Shown: positions 1-8,842 of the stretch, in pieces
How the letters are laid out: each line of letters begins with the position of its first letter
Position numbering within the stretch: position 1 is the stretch's first letter
NCBI GenBank assembly: GCA_902388495.1
Contig: CABMPP010000027.1
Location: forward strand, 1 to 53,991
DNA from: an uncultured Bacteroides sp.
Lineage (GTDB): Bacteria; Bacteroidota; Bacteroidia; Bacteroidales; Bacteroidaceae
Length of the DNA: 53,991 bases
Direction of reading: 5' to 3'
Program-made: the position numbers and the translations under genes
Notes under the pieces: model-generated
Told to the model about the DNA's origin: nothing
The model's database searches: none
Seen by the model: only the letters and a program-made list of their open reading frames with translations

Positions 1-52
1 AAGGACCCTCTGATTAACAGTCAGATGCTCTAACCGACTGAGCTAAGGAAGA
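1..52 (-). tRNA. tRNA-Asn(GTT), 3' part missing at window edge
   Basis: Read on the minus strand, the sequence gives an acceptor 5' strand (TCTTCCT), a D arm (AGCTCAGTCGGTTAGAGC), an anticodon stem TCTGA/TCAGA and a 7-base loop CTGTTAA. The anticodon GTT lies at 16-18. The variable region and the T arm start are present, but the rest of the T arm and the acceptor 3' strand lie left of base 1. Confidence 0.93.
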
Positions 53-78
53 ATGATTTGTTTTTCTCAATTGCGATG

Positions 79-109
79 CAAAAGTAATAGGATATTTTGA
101 AATATGCAA
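79..109 (-). promoter_or_regulatory. Promoter of tRNA-Asn
   Basis: On the minus strand there is TTG (107-109), a 20-base spacer and TACTTTTG (79-86). This fits the Bacteroides primary sigma promoter (TTTG-N19/21-TAnnTTTG). It is about 27 bases upstream of the tRNA 5' end. Confidence 0.6.
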
Positions 110-117
110 TATCTTTG
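110..117 (+). promoter_or_regulatory. -7 box of the PfkB-family kinase
   Basis: TATCTTTG fits the Bacteroides -7 consensus TAnnTTTG and lies 17 bases before the ATG at 135, so the leader would be only about ten bases. No clear -33 TTG is seen. The box abuts the -33 of the divergent tRNA promoter. Confidence 0.5.
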
Positions 118-134
118 CAAAAAAAAATAGTGAA

Positions 135-1124
135 ATGGATAAAATAATTGGATTGGGCAACGCCCTGGTAGACGTACTTGCAACCCTGAAAGATGATACA
201 CTCCTTGATGAAATGGGATTACCCAAGGGAAGCATGCAACTTATTGATGATGCTAAGTTACAGCAGATTAACGAACAATTCAGTCAGATGAAAACCCACT
301 TGGCGACCGGTGGAGCAGCGGCAAATTCCATACTTGGACTCGCCTGTCTGGGTGCCGGAACCGGTTTCATCGGAAAAGTCGGAAATGACGCTTACGGAAA
401 CTTTTTTCGGGAGAATCTGCAGAAAAATGGCATCGAAGATAAATTATTAACGTCTGATCTGCCGTCGGGAGTCGCTTCTACTTTTATTTCTCCGGACGGA
501 GAACGTACTTTTGGTACTTATCTCGGTGCTGCTTCTACGCTGAGAGCCGAAGATCTGACACTGGATATGTTCAAAGGTTATGCTTATCTGCTTATAGAGG
601 GATATCTGGTGCAGGATCACGATATGATTCTTCATGCCATTGAGTTGGCAAAGGAAGCCGGTTTGCAGGTTTGCCTCGATATGGCAAGTTATAATATCGT
701 GGCAGGCGATCTTGAGTTCTTCTCTTTATTAATAAATAAGTATGTAGATATTGTTTTCGCCAATGAAGAAGAGGCAAAGGCGTTTACGGGTAAAGAAGAC
801 CCGAAGGAAGCCCTTGAACTGATCAGCAAGAAATGCAGTATCGCCATTGTAAAGGTAGGTGGAAATGGTTCTTACATCCGTAAGGGTACGGAGGAGATCA
901 AAGTAGAGGCCATTCCTGTAGAGAGAGTGATCGATACGACGGGAGCAGGTGATTATTTCGCTGCTGGATTTCTGTACGGGCTGACTTGCGGCTATTCTTT
1001 AGAGAAATGTGCAAAGATTGGTTCAATTCTCTCCGGAAATGTTATACAGATAGTTGGAACCACGATTCCTTGCGAGCGTTGGGATGAAATAAAGTTAAAT
1101 ATTAACGAAGTTCTGTCAGAGTAA
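135..1124 (+). CDS. PfkB-family sugar/nucleoside kinase (probable adenosine kinase)
   Basis: A 329-residue cytoplasmic kinase of the ribokinase/PfkB family, which transfers the gamma phosphate of ATP to a sugar or nucleoside hydroxyl. The family signature DTTGAGDYFAAGF is near residues 268-280, and its second Asp (about 273) is the expected catalytic base. The N-terminal region has the Gly-rich substrate segment ATGGAAANSILGLA (about residues 57-70). Length is normal. Bacteroidetes members are usually annotated as adenosine kinase; ribokinase- or fructokinase-like specificity cannot be excluded by eye. It has its own short-leader promoter and lies 44 bases upstream of the S41 protease gene, so cotranscription is possible. 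Confidence 0.85.
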   Translation: MDKIIGLGNALVDVLATLKDDTLLDEMGLPKGSMQLIDDAKLQQINEQFSQMKTHLATGGAAANSILGLACLGAGTGFIGKVGNDAYGNFFRENLQKNGIEDKLLTSDLPSGVASTFISPDGERTFGTYLGAASTLRAEDLTLDMFKGYAYLLIEGYLVQDHDMILHAIELAKEAGLQVCLDMASYNIVAGDLEFFSLLINKYVDIVFANEEEAKAFTGKEDPKEALELISKKCSIAIVKVGGNGSYIRKGTEEIKVEAIPVERVIDTTGAGDYFAAGFLYGLTCGYSLEKCAKIGSILSGNVIQIVGTTIPCERWDEIKLNINEVLSE

Positions 1125-1168
1125 GCAGGCAATGAGTTACTTTTACGTCTCATTTTAACGAAAAGTGT

Positions 1169-2854
1169 ATGAAAAAGTTTCTGAATAGACGAAATGGTGT
1201 CCTGTTGGCAGCCGCATTGGTTGTCGTAGCATTCTTTAGTTTCAAGAGCGGTGACGACCGCAATTTCCAGATTGCTAAGAATCTGGATACCTTTAATTCT
1301 ATCGTCAAAGAACTCGATATGTTTTACGTAGATACGCTCGATCCGAATAAGACGGTTCGTGAGGGGATCGACTATATGCTCTCGTCACTCGATCCGTATA
1401 CGGAATATTATCCGGAGGACGACCAGGCTGAACTGCAACAGATGTTGAACGCTTCGTTCGGAGGTATCGGATCTTTAATCACGTACAACCAGAAACTGAA
1501 ACGTTCGATGATAGCCGAGCCTTTTGAAGGAACCCCTGCTGCTAAAATCGGACTGAAGGCAGGCGATATCCTGATGGAGATAGACGGAAAAGATCTGGCG
1601 GGAAAAAACAACCAAGAGGTGAGCCAGATGCTTCGGGGGGCAGTAGGTACGAGCTTTAAGCTGAAGGTAGAGCGTCCGGACGAAAAGGGTGGCACCCGGC
1701 CGTTGGAGTTTAATATTGTACGTCAAACCATCCAGACTCCGATGATTCCTTACGATACCATCTTTAATAAGAATGTAGGTTATATCAATCTGAGCACCTT
1801 CTCTGGTACTCCTTCCAAAGATTTTAAGAAGACATTCCTGAGACTAAAGAAAGAGGGCATCACCTCATTGGTGATTGACCTGCGCGGAAACGGTGGCGGA
1901 CGTCTGGAAGAAGCAGTAGAGATTGCCAATTTCTTTTTGCCCCGCGGCAAAGTGATCGTGACTACCAAGGGAAAGACCAAACAGGCCAGCAATACGTATA
2001 AGACATTGCGTGAACCGCTGGATCTCGATATTCCTATTACCGTATTGGTAAACGGAGGCACTGCTTCCGCGTCCGAAATCCTTTCGGGAGCTTTCCAAGA
2101 TTTCGACCGTGCCGTGATTGTGGGAAGCCGTACGTTTGGAAAGGGATTGGTGCAGACCACCCGTCCGTTGCCTTACGGAGGTGTGATGAAACTCACGACT
2201 TCTAAGTATTATATCCCCAGCGGACGTTGCGTACAGGCCATCGACTATAAACACCGCAATGAGGACGGCAGTGTAGGTATCATCCCCGACAGCCTGACTA
2301 CCGTATTCCATACGGCAGCCGGACGTGAAGTTCGCGACGGTGGAGGTGTGATGCCGGATATCGAAGTGAAACAGGAAAAGTTGCCTAATATCCTCTTCTA
2401 TCTGGTGCGTGATAACCTGATTTTCGATTATGCAACGCAGTACTGCCTGAAGCATCCGTCCATCCCTTCTCCGCAGGAGTTCAAGGTGACCGATGCCGAC
2501 TATAACGACTTCAAGGCAATGGTGAAGAAAGCCGACTTCAAGTATGACCAGCAGAGTGAGAAGATCATGAAGACGCTGAAAGAAGCTGCCAAGTTCGAAG
2601 GGTATCTGGATGAAGCATCGGAGGAGATCAAGGCACTGGAGAAGAAACTGACTCATAATCTGGACCGCGATCTCGATTACTTCTCAAAAGATATCAAGTC
2701 GATGATTGCCGATGAGATCATCAAGCGTTACTACTATACACGTGGAGGGATCATCCAGCAATTGAAGGATGACGATGGGCTGCAAGCCGCTCTCAAGATA
2801 TTGGCCGATCCGGTCAAATACAAAGAAACTTTGAGTGCTCCGGTAAAGAAATAA
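1169..2854 (+). CDS. S41-family C-terminal processing peptidase (CtpA/Prc-like)
   Basis: A 561-residue periplasmic, membrane-anchored serine protease. An N-terminal hydrophobic segment (about residues 9-25) serves as anchor or signal. A PDZ domain follows (about 95-180, with GLKAGDILMEIDGKDL), then the S41 catalytic core. The Ser/Lys dyad is visible as the Ser in TASASEI (about 300) and the Lys in SRTFGKGLVQ (about 325). The ~160-residue C-terminal extension (NDFKAMVKKADF and following) is typical of Bacteroidetes homologues. The family trims C-termini of periplasmic or secreted proteins; the substrate here is unknown. It is followed by a TTCACCACAGA-type inverted repeat rather than a U-tract terminator. 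Confidence 0.92.
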   Translation: MKKFLNRRNGVLLAAALVVVAFFSFKSGDDRNFQIAKNLDTFNSIVKELDMFYVDTLDPNKTVREGIDYMLSSLDPYTEYYPEDDQAELQQMLNASFGGIGSLITYNQKLKRSMIAEPFEGTPAAKIGLKAGDILMEIDGKDLAGKNNQEVSQMLRGAVGTSFKLKVERPDEKGGTRPLEFNIVRQTIQTPMIPYDTIFNKNVGYINLSTFSGTPSKDFKKTFLRLKKEGITSLVIDLRGNGGGRLEEAVEIANFFLPRGKVIVTTKGKTKQASNTYKTLREPLDLDIPITVLVNGGTASASEILSGAFQDFDRAVIVGSRTFGKGLVQTTRPLPYGGVMKLTTSKYYIPSGRCVQAIDYKHRNEDGSVGIIPDSLTTVFHTAAGREVRDGGGVMPDIEVKQEKLPNILFYLVRDNLIFDYATQYCLKHPSIPSPQEFKVTDADYNDFKAMVKKADFKYDQQSEKIMKTLKEAAKFEGYLDEASEEIKALEKKLTHNLDRDLDYFSKDIKSMIADEIIKRYYYTRGGIIQQLKDDDGLQAALKILADPVKYKETLSAPVKK

Positions 2855-2879
2855 TAAATGGGGCTGTGTCAAAAGTCTT

Positions 2880-2976
2880 TTCACCACAGATTACACTGAC
2901 TTTCACGGATTATCAACATCGATAATCAATGACTTAAAACTCACTTTGTGTTACTTTGTGTCCTCTGTGGTGAAAA
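2880..2976. repeat. TTCACCACAGA inverted repeat, copy 1
   Basis: The left arm starts TTCACCACAGATTACACTGA and the right arm ends TCCTCTGTGGTGAAAA. The outer 11 bases pair, and the inner parts pair imperfectly. It sits between the S41 protease and the regulator gene. Confidence 0.75.
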
Positions 2977-3047
2977 CAAACTATCAACGTCCGATAAGAT
3001 AGCTCTGCTTTTTCCGCACAAAGAATTTTTCTAAAGACGACTGACTG

Positions 3048-5885
3048 ATGAAGAATCTGTTATTGTTCCTTGTTTTTGTTTGTACTCTTTCTCTTCCTTG
3101 TCGGGGCAACCCTGTCCCTTTTTCACCTATTGTCCGCAATTATTCTGTTCTCGACTATAATGCCGGTAACGAAAACTGGGCCGTTGCGCAGGACGGGCGG
3201 GGCGTCATGTACTTTGGCAACAACAGCGGACTGCTCCGGTATGACGGAAGCCGGTGGAAGCTGTTTCCTTTGCCGGCGTCGGGCATTGTGCGTGCCGTTT
3301 ACGTGGCTTCCGACGGGCGTATCTACGTCGGATCGTTCGAGGAGTTCGGTTATTTTGAAGAGAACGACCTGAACTTGCTGGAATATCATTCCCTGAAAGA
3401 TCAGGTGAAAGGGTTCAATTTTCACAATGACGAGATATGGACTATCGTGGAGCAGGAAGGGAACATCGTCTTCCAGTCATTCGGTTCATACTTCATATAC
3501 GATGGCACGACGACGAAAGGAGTCCGCTGCCATGAACTGCCCCTGAATCTGTTCCGGGTAGGGGATACGGTTTATTCCCAACTGATCAATGCAGGTGTTT
3601 GTGCCTTTACGGGTGATAGGTTTACTCCGTTGATCTCCCGACAGGAGTTGGGCAACAGCGACGTACTGGCAGGTTTGCCCTATCCCGGTGGAATGTTGTT
3701 GCTGACCCGTAACAGCGGTGGGTATCTTTATACCTCCTCCGGCATTCGTCCCTGGCATACAGATTGTGATGAGGAGTTGAAACGTCATACCGTCAATCGG
3801 GCAGTGATGACGAAAGACTCTTGCTACGTGATAGGAACCATCTCCAACGGGCTGTATGCCTTCAGTAAAGAAGGACGCCTGCTCTGGAAAGAGAACGCTG
3901 ACAACCAGTTGGAGAATAACACCGTCCTGGGGCTGTATTGCGATATAGACAATAATATCTGGACAGCCCTCGACAACGGCATTGCCTACGTGCGCAACAA
4001 TTCGCTGATTTATCATTTCGAGCCGGTGCGTCGCAAGGTCGGAATGGTGTATGACGTGCTGGTACGTGAAAAGGATGCCTATATCGCTTCCAACCAAGGG
4101 TTGTACCGGCTTGAAGATAACCTCCTGGAACTGGTTCCGGGACTCGAAGAGCAGGCATGGACCATCGGCGAATGGGGCGACCAGGTGCTTTGCGGACACA
4201 ATAAAGGTACTTTCCAGATTAAAGGCATGCAGGCCCGGCTTCTTTCCGACGTACGGGGAGCTATGTGTATGCGGCAGGCGCAGATCGGTGGGGAAGAGCT
4301 CCTGATACAAGGTACCTACACTTATCTGAATATTTATAAGAAGAATGCTGCCGGTGAGTGGTACTTCTCCAATTCGGTGCGCAACTTCAGCCACATGGCA
4401 AAGAACATCGAAGTGGATCCTCACGGCAACATCTGGGTGCAGCACATGCGCAAGGGGCTTTACCGAGTGCGTCTCGATGAAGCGTTGAAGCAGGTGACGG
4501 ACCTGAAGCAGTACGACTCTCTGTCGGGGAATCCGGGCGGGCATTGTTACCTTTTCAAGGTAAACGGACGTGTCGCCTTCTCGGACGGGCGGAACTTCTA
4601 CACTTATGACGACATGGCGGATTCCATTATTCCCTACAAAGCGATGAACGAACAGTTGGCCGCACTCCGGGATATCCACACCGTCACCGCCATGAAAGGC
4701 GATCTGTACTGGTTTCTCAGCGACCGCGAGGCCTGTCTGGTGAGATGTACCGTGAACGACTTTAAGGTGGAGCGGAGAATACCCTTCTCCATGTTTGGCA
4801 ACCTTCCCATCGAGGGGCTGGCCCGGATGGTATACGACAAGCGGAATGATTGCTCTTACCTCTGCCTCAATAACTCCTTTGCCCGTATTGCTGCCGACAG
4901 CACCGGGCTGTACAAGTCCCGTGAGCAACCGTCTTTATGGATCTCCGGCTTTTCGGCATTCAACGAGCAGACGGGCGAGCGGCTGCAACTTCCGGTTTCG
5001 GGAGATGATGAGATAGCCCCCGCTTTCAACAATGTAGGCATCTCTCTTGCCTATCCCGTTTACAATGATTTTGCGTTTCATGTGCGTTACCGCCTCGAGG
5101 GGTTGTCCGGCAAGTGGATCGAGGGACTTCCCGATTTGCAGAAAGACTTTACCCGGCTGCCATTCGGTTCTTATCGCTTCCGTGCCGAGGTGTACGATGA
5201 CGGCGGGGTGGTTGCTGCTGTCGAACTGCCTTTCCGTATCCTGCGTCCCTGGTATCTTTCGTACGTAGCCATTGCCGTTTACGCTCTCTCCGGGCTGGCA
5301 TTTCTGTTGGGGCTCCTTTACGGGGTCTACGTCTATACCAAGAAGAAGAAAGATGCCGTCATCGACCGTCAGCGCGCGCACCATAAAGCAGAGATAGAGC
5401 AGCAGGAAAAGAAGATCATGGCACTGGAGAAGGAGCAACTCGAGGCCGACCTCCGCTTTAAGAGCAAAGAGCTTTCGGGCGTGGTGATGACCAACATCGC
5501 GCATCAGGAGTTCCTGAGCTCGCTGAAAGAGGAATTGCAGCAGCAGAAACTCTCCGGGCAATATACCCGCAAGAACCTGGATAAGCTGCTTTCGATGATC
5601 AATCAGAATATTGTCTCCGACGAAGAGAGCTGGAATATGTTCCAGTCCAACTTCGACCGGATACACGAGAATTTCTTCCGGAACCTGAAAGAAAAGTTCC
5701 CTGACCTGACTTCCGGCGATTTGCGCCTGTGCGCGCTGCTCCGGCTCAACCTGCCGACGAAGGAGATTGCGAAGCTGATGAACATTTCCGTAAGGGGTGT
5801 CGACGCTGCCCGCTATCGTCTGCGCAAGAAGTTGGGACTTCCTCCGGAGAGCAGCCTGACGGATTTTATGATCTCCTTCAAGTAG
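3048..5885 (+). CDS. Membrane sensor-regulator: beta-propeller, Y_Y_Y domain, TM helix, coiled coil, LuxR-type HTH
   Basis: A 945-residue one-component regulator. A signal peptide (about 1-20) is followed by a long periplasmic region of two-component-regulator-propeller repeats (about 25-640; blades such as GVMYFGNNSGLLRYDGSRW and NIWTALDNGIAYV). A Y_Y_Y-type domain (about 650-735, FHVRYRLEGLSGKW), one TM helix (about 736-761) and a Gln/Glu-rich coiled coil come next. The C-terminal ~65 residues form a helix-turn-helix (LRLNLPTKEIAKLMNISVRGV). There is no kinase or receiver domain, so it is not a classical hybrid two-component system. The periplasmic sensor probably binds an oligosaccharide and the HTH acts on DNA directly. 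It lies 177 bases upstream of the GH3 gene and is the obvious candidate regulator of the downstream locus. Confidence 0.88.
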   Translation: MKNLLLFLVFVCTLSLPCRGNPVPFSPIVRNYSVLDYNAGNENWAVAQDGRGVMYFGNNSGLLRYDGSRWKLFPLPASGIVRAVYVASDGRIYVGSFEEFGYFEENDLNLLEYHSLKDQVKGFNFHNDEIWTIVEQEGNIVFQSFGSYFIYDGTTTKGVRCHELPLNLFRVGDTVYSQLINAGVCAFTGDRFTPLISRQELGNSDVLAGLPYPGGMLLLTRNSGGYLYTSSGIRPWHTDCDEELKRHTVNRAVMTKDSCYVIGTISNGLYAFSKEGRLLWKENADNQLENNTVLGLYCDIDNNIWTALDNGIAYVRNNSLIYHFEPVRRKVGMVYDVLVREKDAYIASNQGLYRLEDNLLELVPGLEEQAWTIGEWGDQVLCGHNKGTFQIKGMQARLLSDVRGAMCMRQAQIGGEELLIQGTYTYLNIYKKNAAGEWYFSNSVRNFSHMAKNIEVDPHGNIWVQHMRKGLYRVRLDEALKQVTDLKQYDSLSGNPGGHCYLFKVNGRVAFSDGRNFYTYDDMADSIIPYKAMNEQLAALRDIHTVTAMKGDLYWFLSDREACLVRCTVNDFKVERRIPFSMFGNLPIEGLARMVYDKRNDCSYLCLNNSFARIAADSTGLYKSREQPSLWISGFSAFNEQTGERLQLPVSGDDEIAPAFNNVGISLAYPVYNDFAFHVRYRLEGLSGKWIEGLPDLQKDFTRLPFGSYRFRAEVYDDGGVVAAVELPFRILRPWYLSYVAIAVYALSGLAFLLGLLYGVYVYTKKKKDAVIDRQRAHHKAEIEQQEKKIMALEKEQLEADLRFKSKELSGVVMTNIAHQEFLSSLKEELQQQKLSGQYTRKNLDKLLSMINQNIVSDEESWNMFQSNFDRIHENFFRNLKEKFPDLTSGDLRLCALLRLNLPTKEIAKLMNISVRGVDAARYRLRKKLGLPPESSLTDFMISFK

Positions 5886-5910
5886 TTGGAAATTAAATGA
5901 TTGATATGAA

Positions 5911-5941
5911 AAGAAGTACTAATGCAGTACTTCTTTTTTTG
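5911..5941 (+). terminator. Rho-independent terminator after the regulator gene
   Basis: AAGTACT-aatgc-AGTACTT forms the core of the stem (AGAAGTACT/AGTACTTCT) and is followed by a run of Ts. It lies 26 bases after the regulator stop, so the GH3 gene probably needs its own promoter. Confidence 0.85.
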
Positions 5942-6062
5942 TTTTTTCGGGTTTGTAGTATTCTTGCCGTATGGATAAATGGAAGGCATTTGCCGGAGAT
6001 TCGCTTTATTTGTACCTGCAAAGTCGGAATATTCGTAAATAGATACTAAAACTGTAAAGACC

Positions 6063-8354
6063 ATGAAACATTTTGTACGAAGAATGCAGGCGTTCGCCGC
6101 TTCTTTGGTCATAGTGGCCGCCGGGGTACAGGCGCAAAAGGCCCCCCGGGATATGGACCGCTTTATCGACCAGTTAATGAAAAAGATGACGCTGGAGGAG
6201 AAGATCGGCCAGCTCAACCTGCCCGTGACCGGAGAGATCACTACCGGACAGGCAAAAAGCAGTGATGTGGCCAAACGCATCCGTAACGGAGAAGTAGGGG
6301 GACTGTTCAACCTGAAAGGGGTAGAACGCATCCGTGAGGTCCAGCGGCAGGCGGTGGAGGAGAGCCGTCTCGGTATTCCCCTGTTGTTCGGTATGGACGT
6401 GATACACGGATACGAAACCATTTTCCCTATTCCTCTCGGCTTGTCGTGCACCTGGGATATGAAAGCCATCGAGGAGTCCGCCCGTATAGCCGCCATCGAG
6501 GCCAGTGCCGACGGTATCTCGTGGACATTCAGTCCGATGGTGGACGTCAGCCGTGACCCGCGCTGGGGACGTGTGTCCGAGGGGAACGGCGAAGACCCGT
6601 TCCTCGGTGCTGCCATCGCCCGTGCCATGATACGCGGGTATCAGGGAAAGGACATGAGCCGTAATGACGAGATAATGGCTTGTGTGAAGCACTTTGCCCT
6701 TTATGGCGCATCTGAGGCGGGACGTGATTATAATACGGTAGACATGAGCCGCCAGCGTATGTTTAATGAATACATGCTGCCCTACCAAGCCGCGGTCGAG
6801 GCAGGTGTCGGAAGCGTGATGGCCTCGTTCAACGAAGTGGACGGTGTGCCCGCCACCGGCAGCAAATGGCTGATGACCGATGTGCTGCGCAAGCAGTGGG
6901 GTTTCGGCGGATTCGTGGTGACGGACTATACCGGTATCAACGAGATGATCGATCACGGTATGGGTGACCAGCAGACAGTTGCCGCCCTTGCTCTGAATGC
7001 CGGGGTCGATATGGATATGGTGAGCGACGCCTTCAGCGGTACACTGAAGAAATCGGTGGAAGAAGGCAAAGTATCGGCAGCTGCCATCGACGCCGCCTGC
7101 CGCCGCATTCTGGAAGCAAAGTATAAGTTGGGACTGTTTGACGATCCTTATAAGTATTGTGACGTAAGCCGTCCCAAGAAACAGATTTTCACCAAGGAAC
7201 ATCGTGCCGTTGCCCGTAAGACGGCTTCGGAGAGCTTTGTACTGCTGAAAAACGAAGGTGTGTTGCCACTCAGCAAGAAGGGTACCATTGCCGTAGTCGG
7301 TCCGCTTGCCGATACCCGTTCCAACATGCCGGGCACCTGGAGCGTGGCTGCCGTACTGGATAATGCTCCTTCGCTGGTCGAAGGGCTCAAAGAAGTAGTC
7401 GGTAACCGTGCGGAGGTGGTAACCGCCAAAGGAAGTAATCTGATAGGCGATGCCGAATATGAAAAGCGCGCCACGATGTTCGGACGCGAACTGCACAGAG
7501 ATAACCGTACGGATCGCGAGCTCCTGGACGAGGCACTGAAAGTGGCTGCCAAAGCCGATGTCATTGTCGCCGCGCTGGGCGAATCATCCGAGATGAGTGG
7601 AGAGAGCAGCTCCCGCACCAATCTGGAAATGCCAGACGTGCAGAGAGCGCTGTTGCAGGAATTGCTCAAAACAGGAAAACCCGTTGTGCTCGTACTCTTC
7701 ACCGGCCGCCCGCTGGTGCTTACTTGGGAGGAGGAACACGTGCCTGCCATCCTGAACGTGTGGTTCGGAGGGAGTGAAGCCGCTTATGCCATTGGCGATG
7801 TCCTTTTCGGTGATGTCAATCCCAGTGGAAAGCTGACCGCTACTTTCCCGCAAAATGTGGGGCAAATCCCATTGTTCTACAATCATAAGAATACCGGTCG
7901 GCCGTTGCAGGAAGGACGTTGGTTCGAGAAGTTCCGCAGCAATTACCTCGATGTGAGCAACGAGCCGCTCTATCCGTTCGGTTACGGATTGTCCTACACA
8001 ACGTTTGCTTACAGCGATATCCACCTGAGCAGCACAGAGATGAGTGCCGACGGAGAACTGACGGCAACCGTTACCGTCACCAATACCGGCAGTCGCGACG
8101 GTGCAGAGGTGGTTCAGCTCTACATCCGTGACCTGGTGGGCAGTGTCACCCGTCCGGTGAAGGAGCTGAAAGGTTTCGAGAAGATTTTCCTTAAAGCCGG
8201 AGAGTCCCGCAAAGTCAGTTTCAGCATCACACCGGAATTGTTGAAGTTCTATAATTATGATTTGCAATTTGTTTGCGAACCGGGCGACTTCGATGTAATG
8301 ATCGGCGGAAACAGCCGGGATGTGAAAAAGGCAAGATTCTTGCTGAGGAAATGA
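6063..8354 (+). CDS. GH3 beta-glucosidase, probably acting on beta-1,2-gluco-oligosaccharides
   Basis: A 763-residue periplasmic GH3 enzyme that removes terminal beta-glucose units with retention. The signal peptide ends ...GVQA before QKAP (about residue 24). The GH3 N-domain carries DVSRDPRWGRVSEGNGEDPF (about 160-180) and the nucleophile Asp in GFVVTDYTG (about 288). The GH3 C-domain has GESSEMSGESSSRT (acid/base Glu region, about 505-518). A fibronectin-III-like domain closes the protein (about 660-755, VTNTGSRDGAEVVQLY). Length and order match BglX-type enzymes. A B. thetaiotaomicron GH3 (BT_3567) is known to act on sophorose and longer beta-1,2-glucans. The GH144-type gene in this locus suggests the same role here; general beta-glucosidase activity is the alternative. 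Confidence 0.9.
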   Translation: MKHFVRRMQAFAASLVIVAAGVQAQKAPRDMDRFIDQLMKKMTLEEKIGQLNLPVTGEITTGQAKSSDVAKRIRNGEVGGLFNLKGVERIREVQRQAVEESRLGIPLLFGMDVIHGYETIFPIPLGLSCTWDMKAIEESARIAAIEASADGISWTFSPMVDVSRDPRWGRVSEGNGEDPFLGAAIARAMIRGYQGKDMSRNDEIMACVKHFALYGASEAGRDYNTVDMSRQRMFNEYMLPYQAAVEAGVGSVMASFNEVDGVPATGSKWLMTDVLRKQWGFGGFVVTDYTGINEMIDHGMGDQQTVAALALNAGVDMDMVSDAFSGTLKKSVEEGKVSAAAIDAACRRILEAKYKLGLFDDPYKYCDVSRPKKQIFTKEHRAVARKTASESFVLLKNEGVLPLSKKGTIAVVGPLADTRSNMPGTWSVAAVLDNAPSLVEGLKEVVGNRAEVVTAKGSNLIGDAEYEKRATMFGRELHRDNRTDRELLDEALKVAAKADVIVAALGESSEMSGESSSRTNLEMPDVQRALLQELLKTGKPVVLVLFTGRPLVLTWEEEHVPAILNVWFGGSEAAYAIGDVLFGDVNPSGKLTATFPQNVGQIPLFYNHKNTGRPLQEGRWFEKFRSNYLDVSNEPLYPFGYGLSYTTFAYSDIHLSSTEMSADGELTATVTVTNTGSRDGAEVVQLYIRDLVGSVTRPVKELKGFEKIFLKAGESRKVSFSITPELLKFYNYDLQFVCEPGDFDVMIGGNSRDVKKARFLLRK

Positions 8355-8370
8355 AACTGTGAATAAGAGT

Positions 8371-8474
8371 TTACCGCAGAGGGCACGGAGTCTCATAGAA
8401 AAGCTTTTTCTTTCAAATATCCTATAAACCAAAGATCAAAATTCGGTGAGGCTCTGTGCAACTCTGTGGTGAAT
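8371..8474. repeat. TTCACCACAGA-family inverted repeat, copy 2 (diverged left arm)
   Basis: The left arm is TTTACCGCAGAGGGCACGGA and the right arm ends GCAACTCTGTGGTGAATC. It lies directly downstream of the GH3 gene. The left end has diverged from the usual TTCACCACAGA. Confidence 0.65.
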
Positions 8475-8569
8475 CAAGCGACTATTCAACTCTTTCCTTC
8501 TATAGATATTCCCAGTACGTTAATTGGCTATCAATTACTGATTCGCATGAATAATATAGAAAATAAGAT

Positions 8570-8598
8570 TGCATTTTCAATTTATTGTTTTATCTTTG
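8570..8598 (+). promoter_or_regulatory. Candidate promoter of an intergenic RNA
   Basis: TTG (about 8570), a spacer of 18-19 bases and TATCTTTG (about 8591-8598) fit the Bacteroides consensus. No open reading frame follows. A strong terminator lies about 100 bases downstream. Confidence 0.5.
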
Positions 8599-8604
8599 TA
8601 GAAT

Positions 8605-8728
8605 TATAAGATAAACCTAACTTTAATCTCCGTCACAATAAAATCCAGACTTGAAAAAGACTTAAAATCAATTCATTCATATTTACATTATTATTTAGGA
8701 AACCGCTACTTGTAGCGGTTTCTTTTTT
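8605..8728 (+). ncRNA. Candidate small RNA in the GH3-susC gap
   Basis: This stretch is bounded by a consensus promoter (8570-8598) and a U-tract terminator (8698-8728), and contains no start codon with a reasonable frame. The RNA would be about 120 nt, A/U-rich, ending in the hairpin AACCGCTACTTGTAGCGGTT. It is an inference from the paired signals only; it could instead be the remnant of a lost gene. Confidence 0.35.
8698..8728 (+). terminator. Rho-independent terminator
   Basis: GAAACCGCTA-cttg-TAGCGGTTTC is followed by TTTTTT. It is a near-ideal intrinsic terminator about 345 bases beyond the GH3 stop, so it either ends a long GH3 transcript or a separate small RNA. Confidence 0.8.
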
Positions 8729-8773
8729 GTACAAAACAGGAAAATTGCAAAAATGTCATTTAGATGCCTATAT

Positions 8774-8842
8774 ATCGTCGTCGTGATCTCACGAAGACAT
8801 CGTCTCGACGACGAAAAATTGAGATCGTGATCTCAATTTTTA
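8774..8842. repeat. Overlapping palindromes with alternative pairing
   Basis: CGTCGTCG (8776-8783) pairs with CGACGACG (8806-8813). AAAAATTGAGATC (8814-8826) pairs perfectly with GATCTCAATTTTT (8829-8841) across two bases. The segment TCGTGATCTCA occurs twice (about 8781-8791 and 8825-8835), so GAGATC at 8821-8826 could pair with either copy. The second palindrome resembles a bidirectional terminator. Confidence 0.7.

Noticed and set aside
3486..4928. 480-residue minus-strand frame inside the regulator gene
   Set aside because: It lies antisense to a clear multi-domain protein, and its sequence lacks recognisable domains. Long antisense frames arise from codon bias in G/C-rich genes.
3048..5885. 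Hybrid two-component system (HTCS) regulator
   Set aside because: The periplasmic architecture matches, but there are no HisKA, HATPase or receiver domains. The C-terminus is a short LuxR-type HTH, not AraC.
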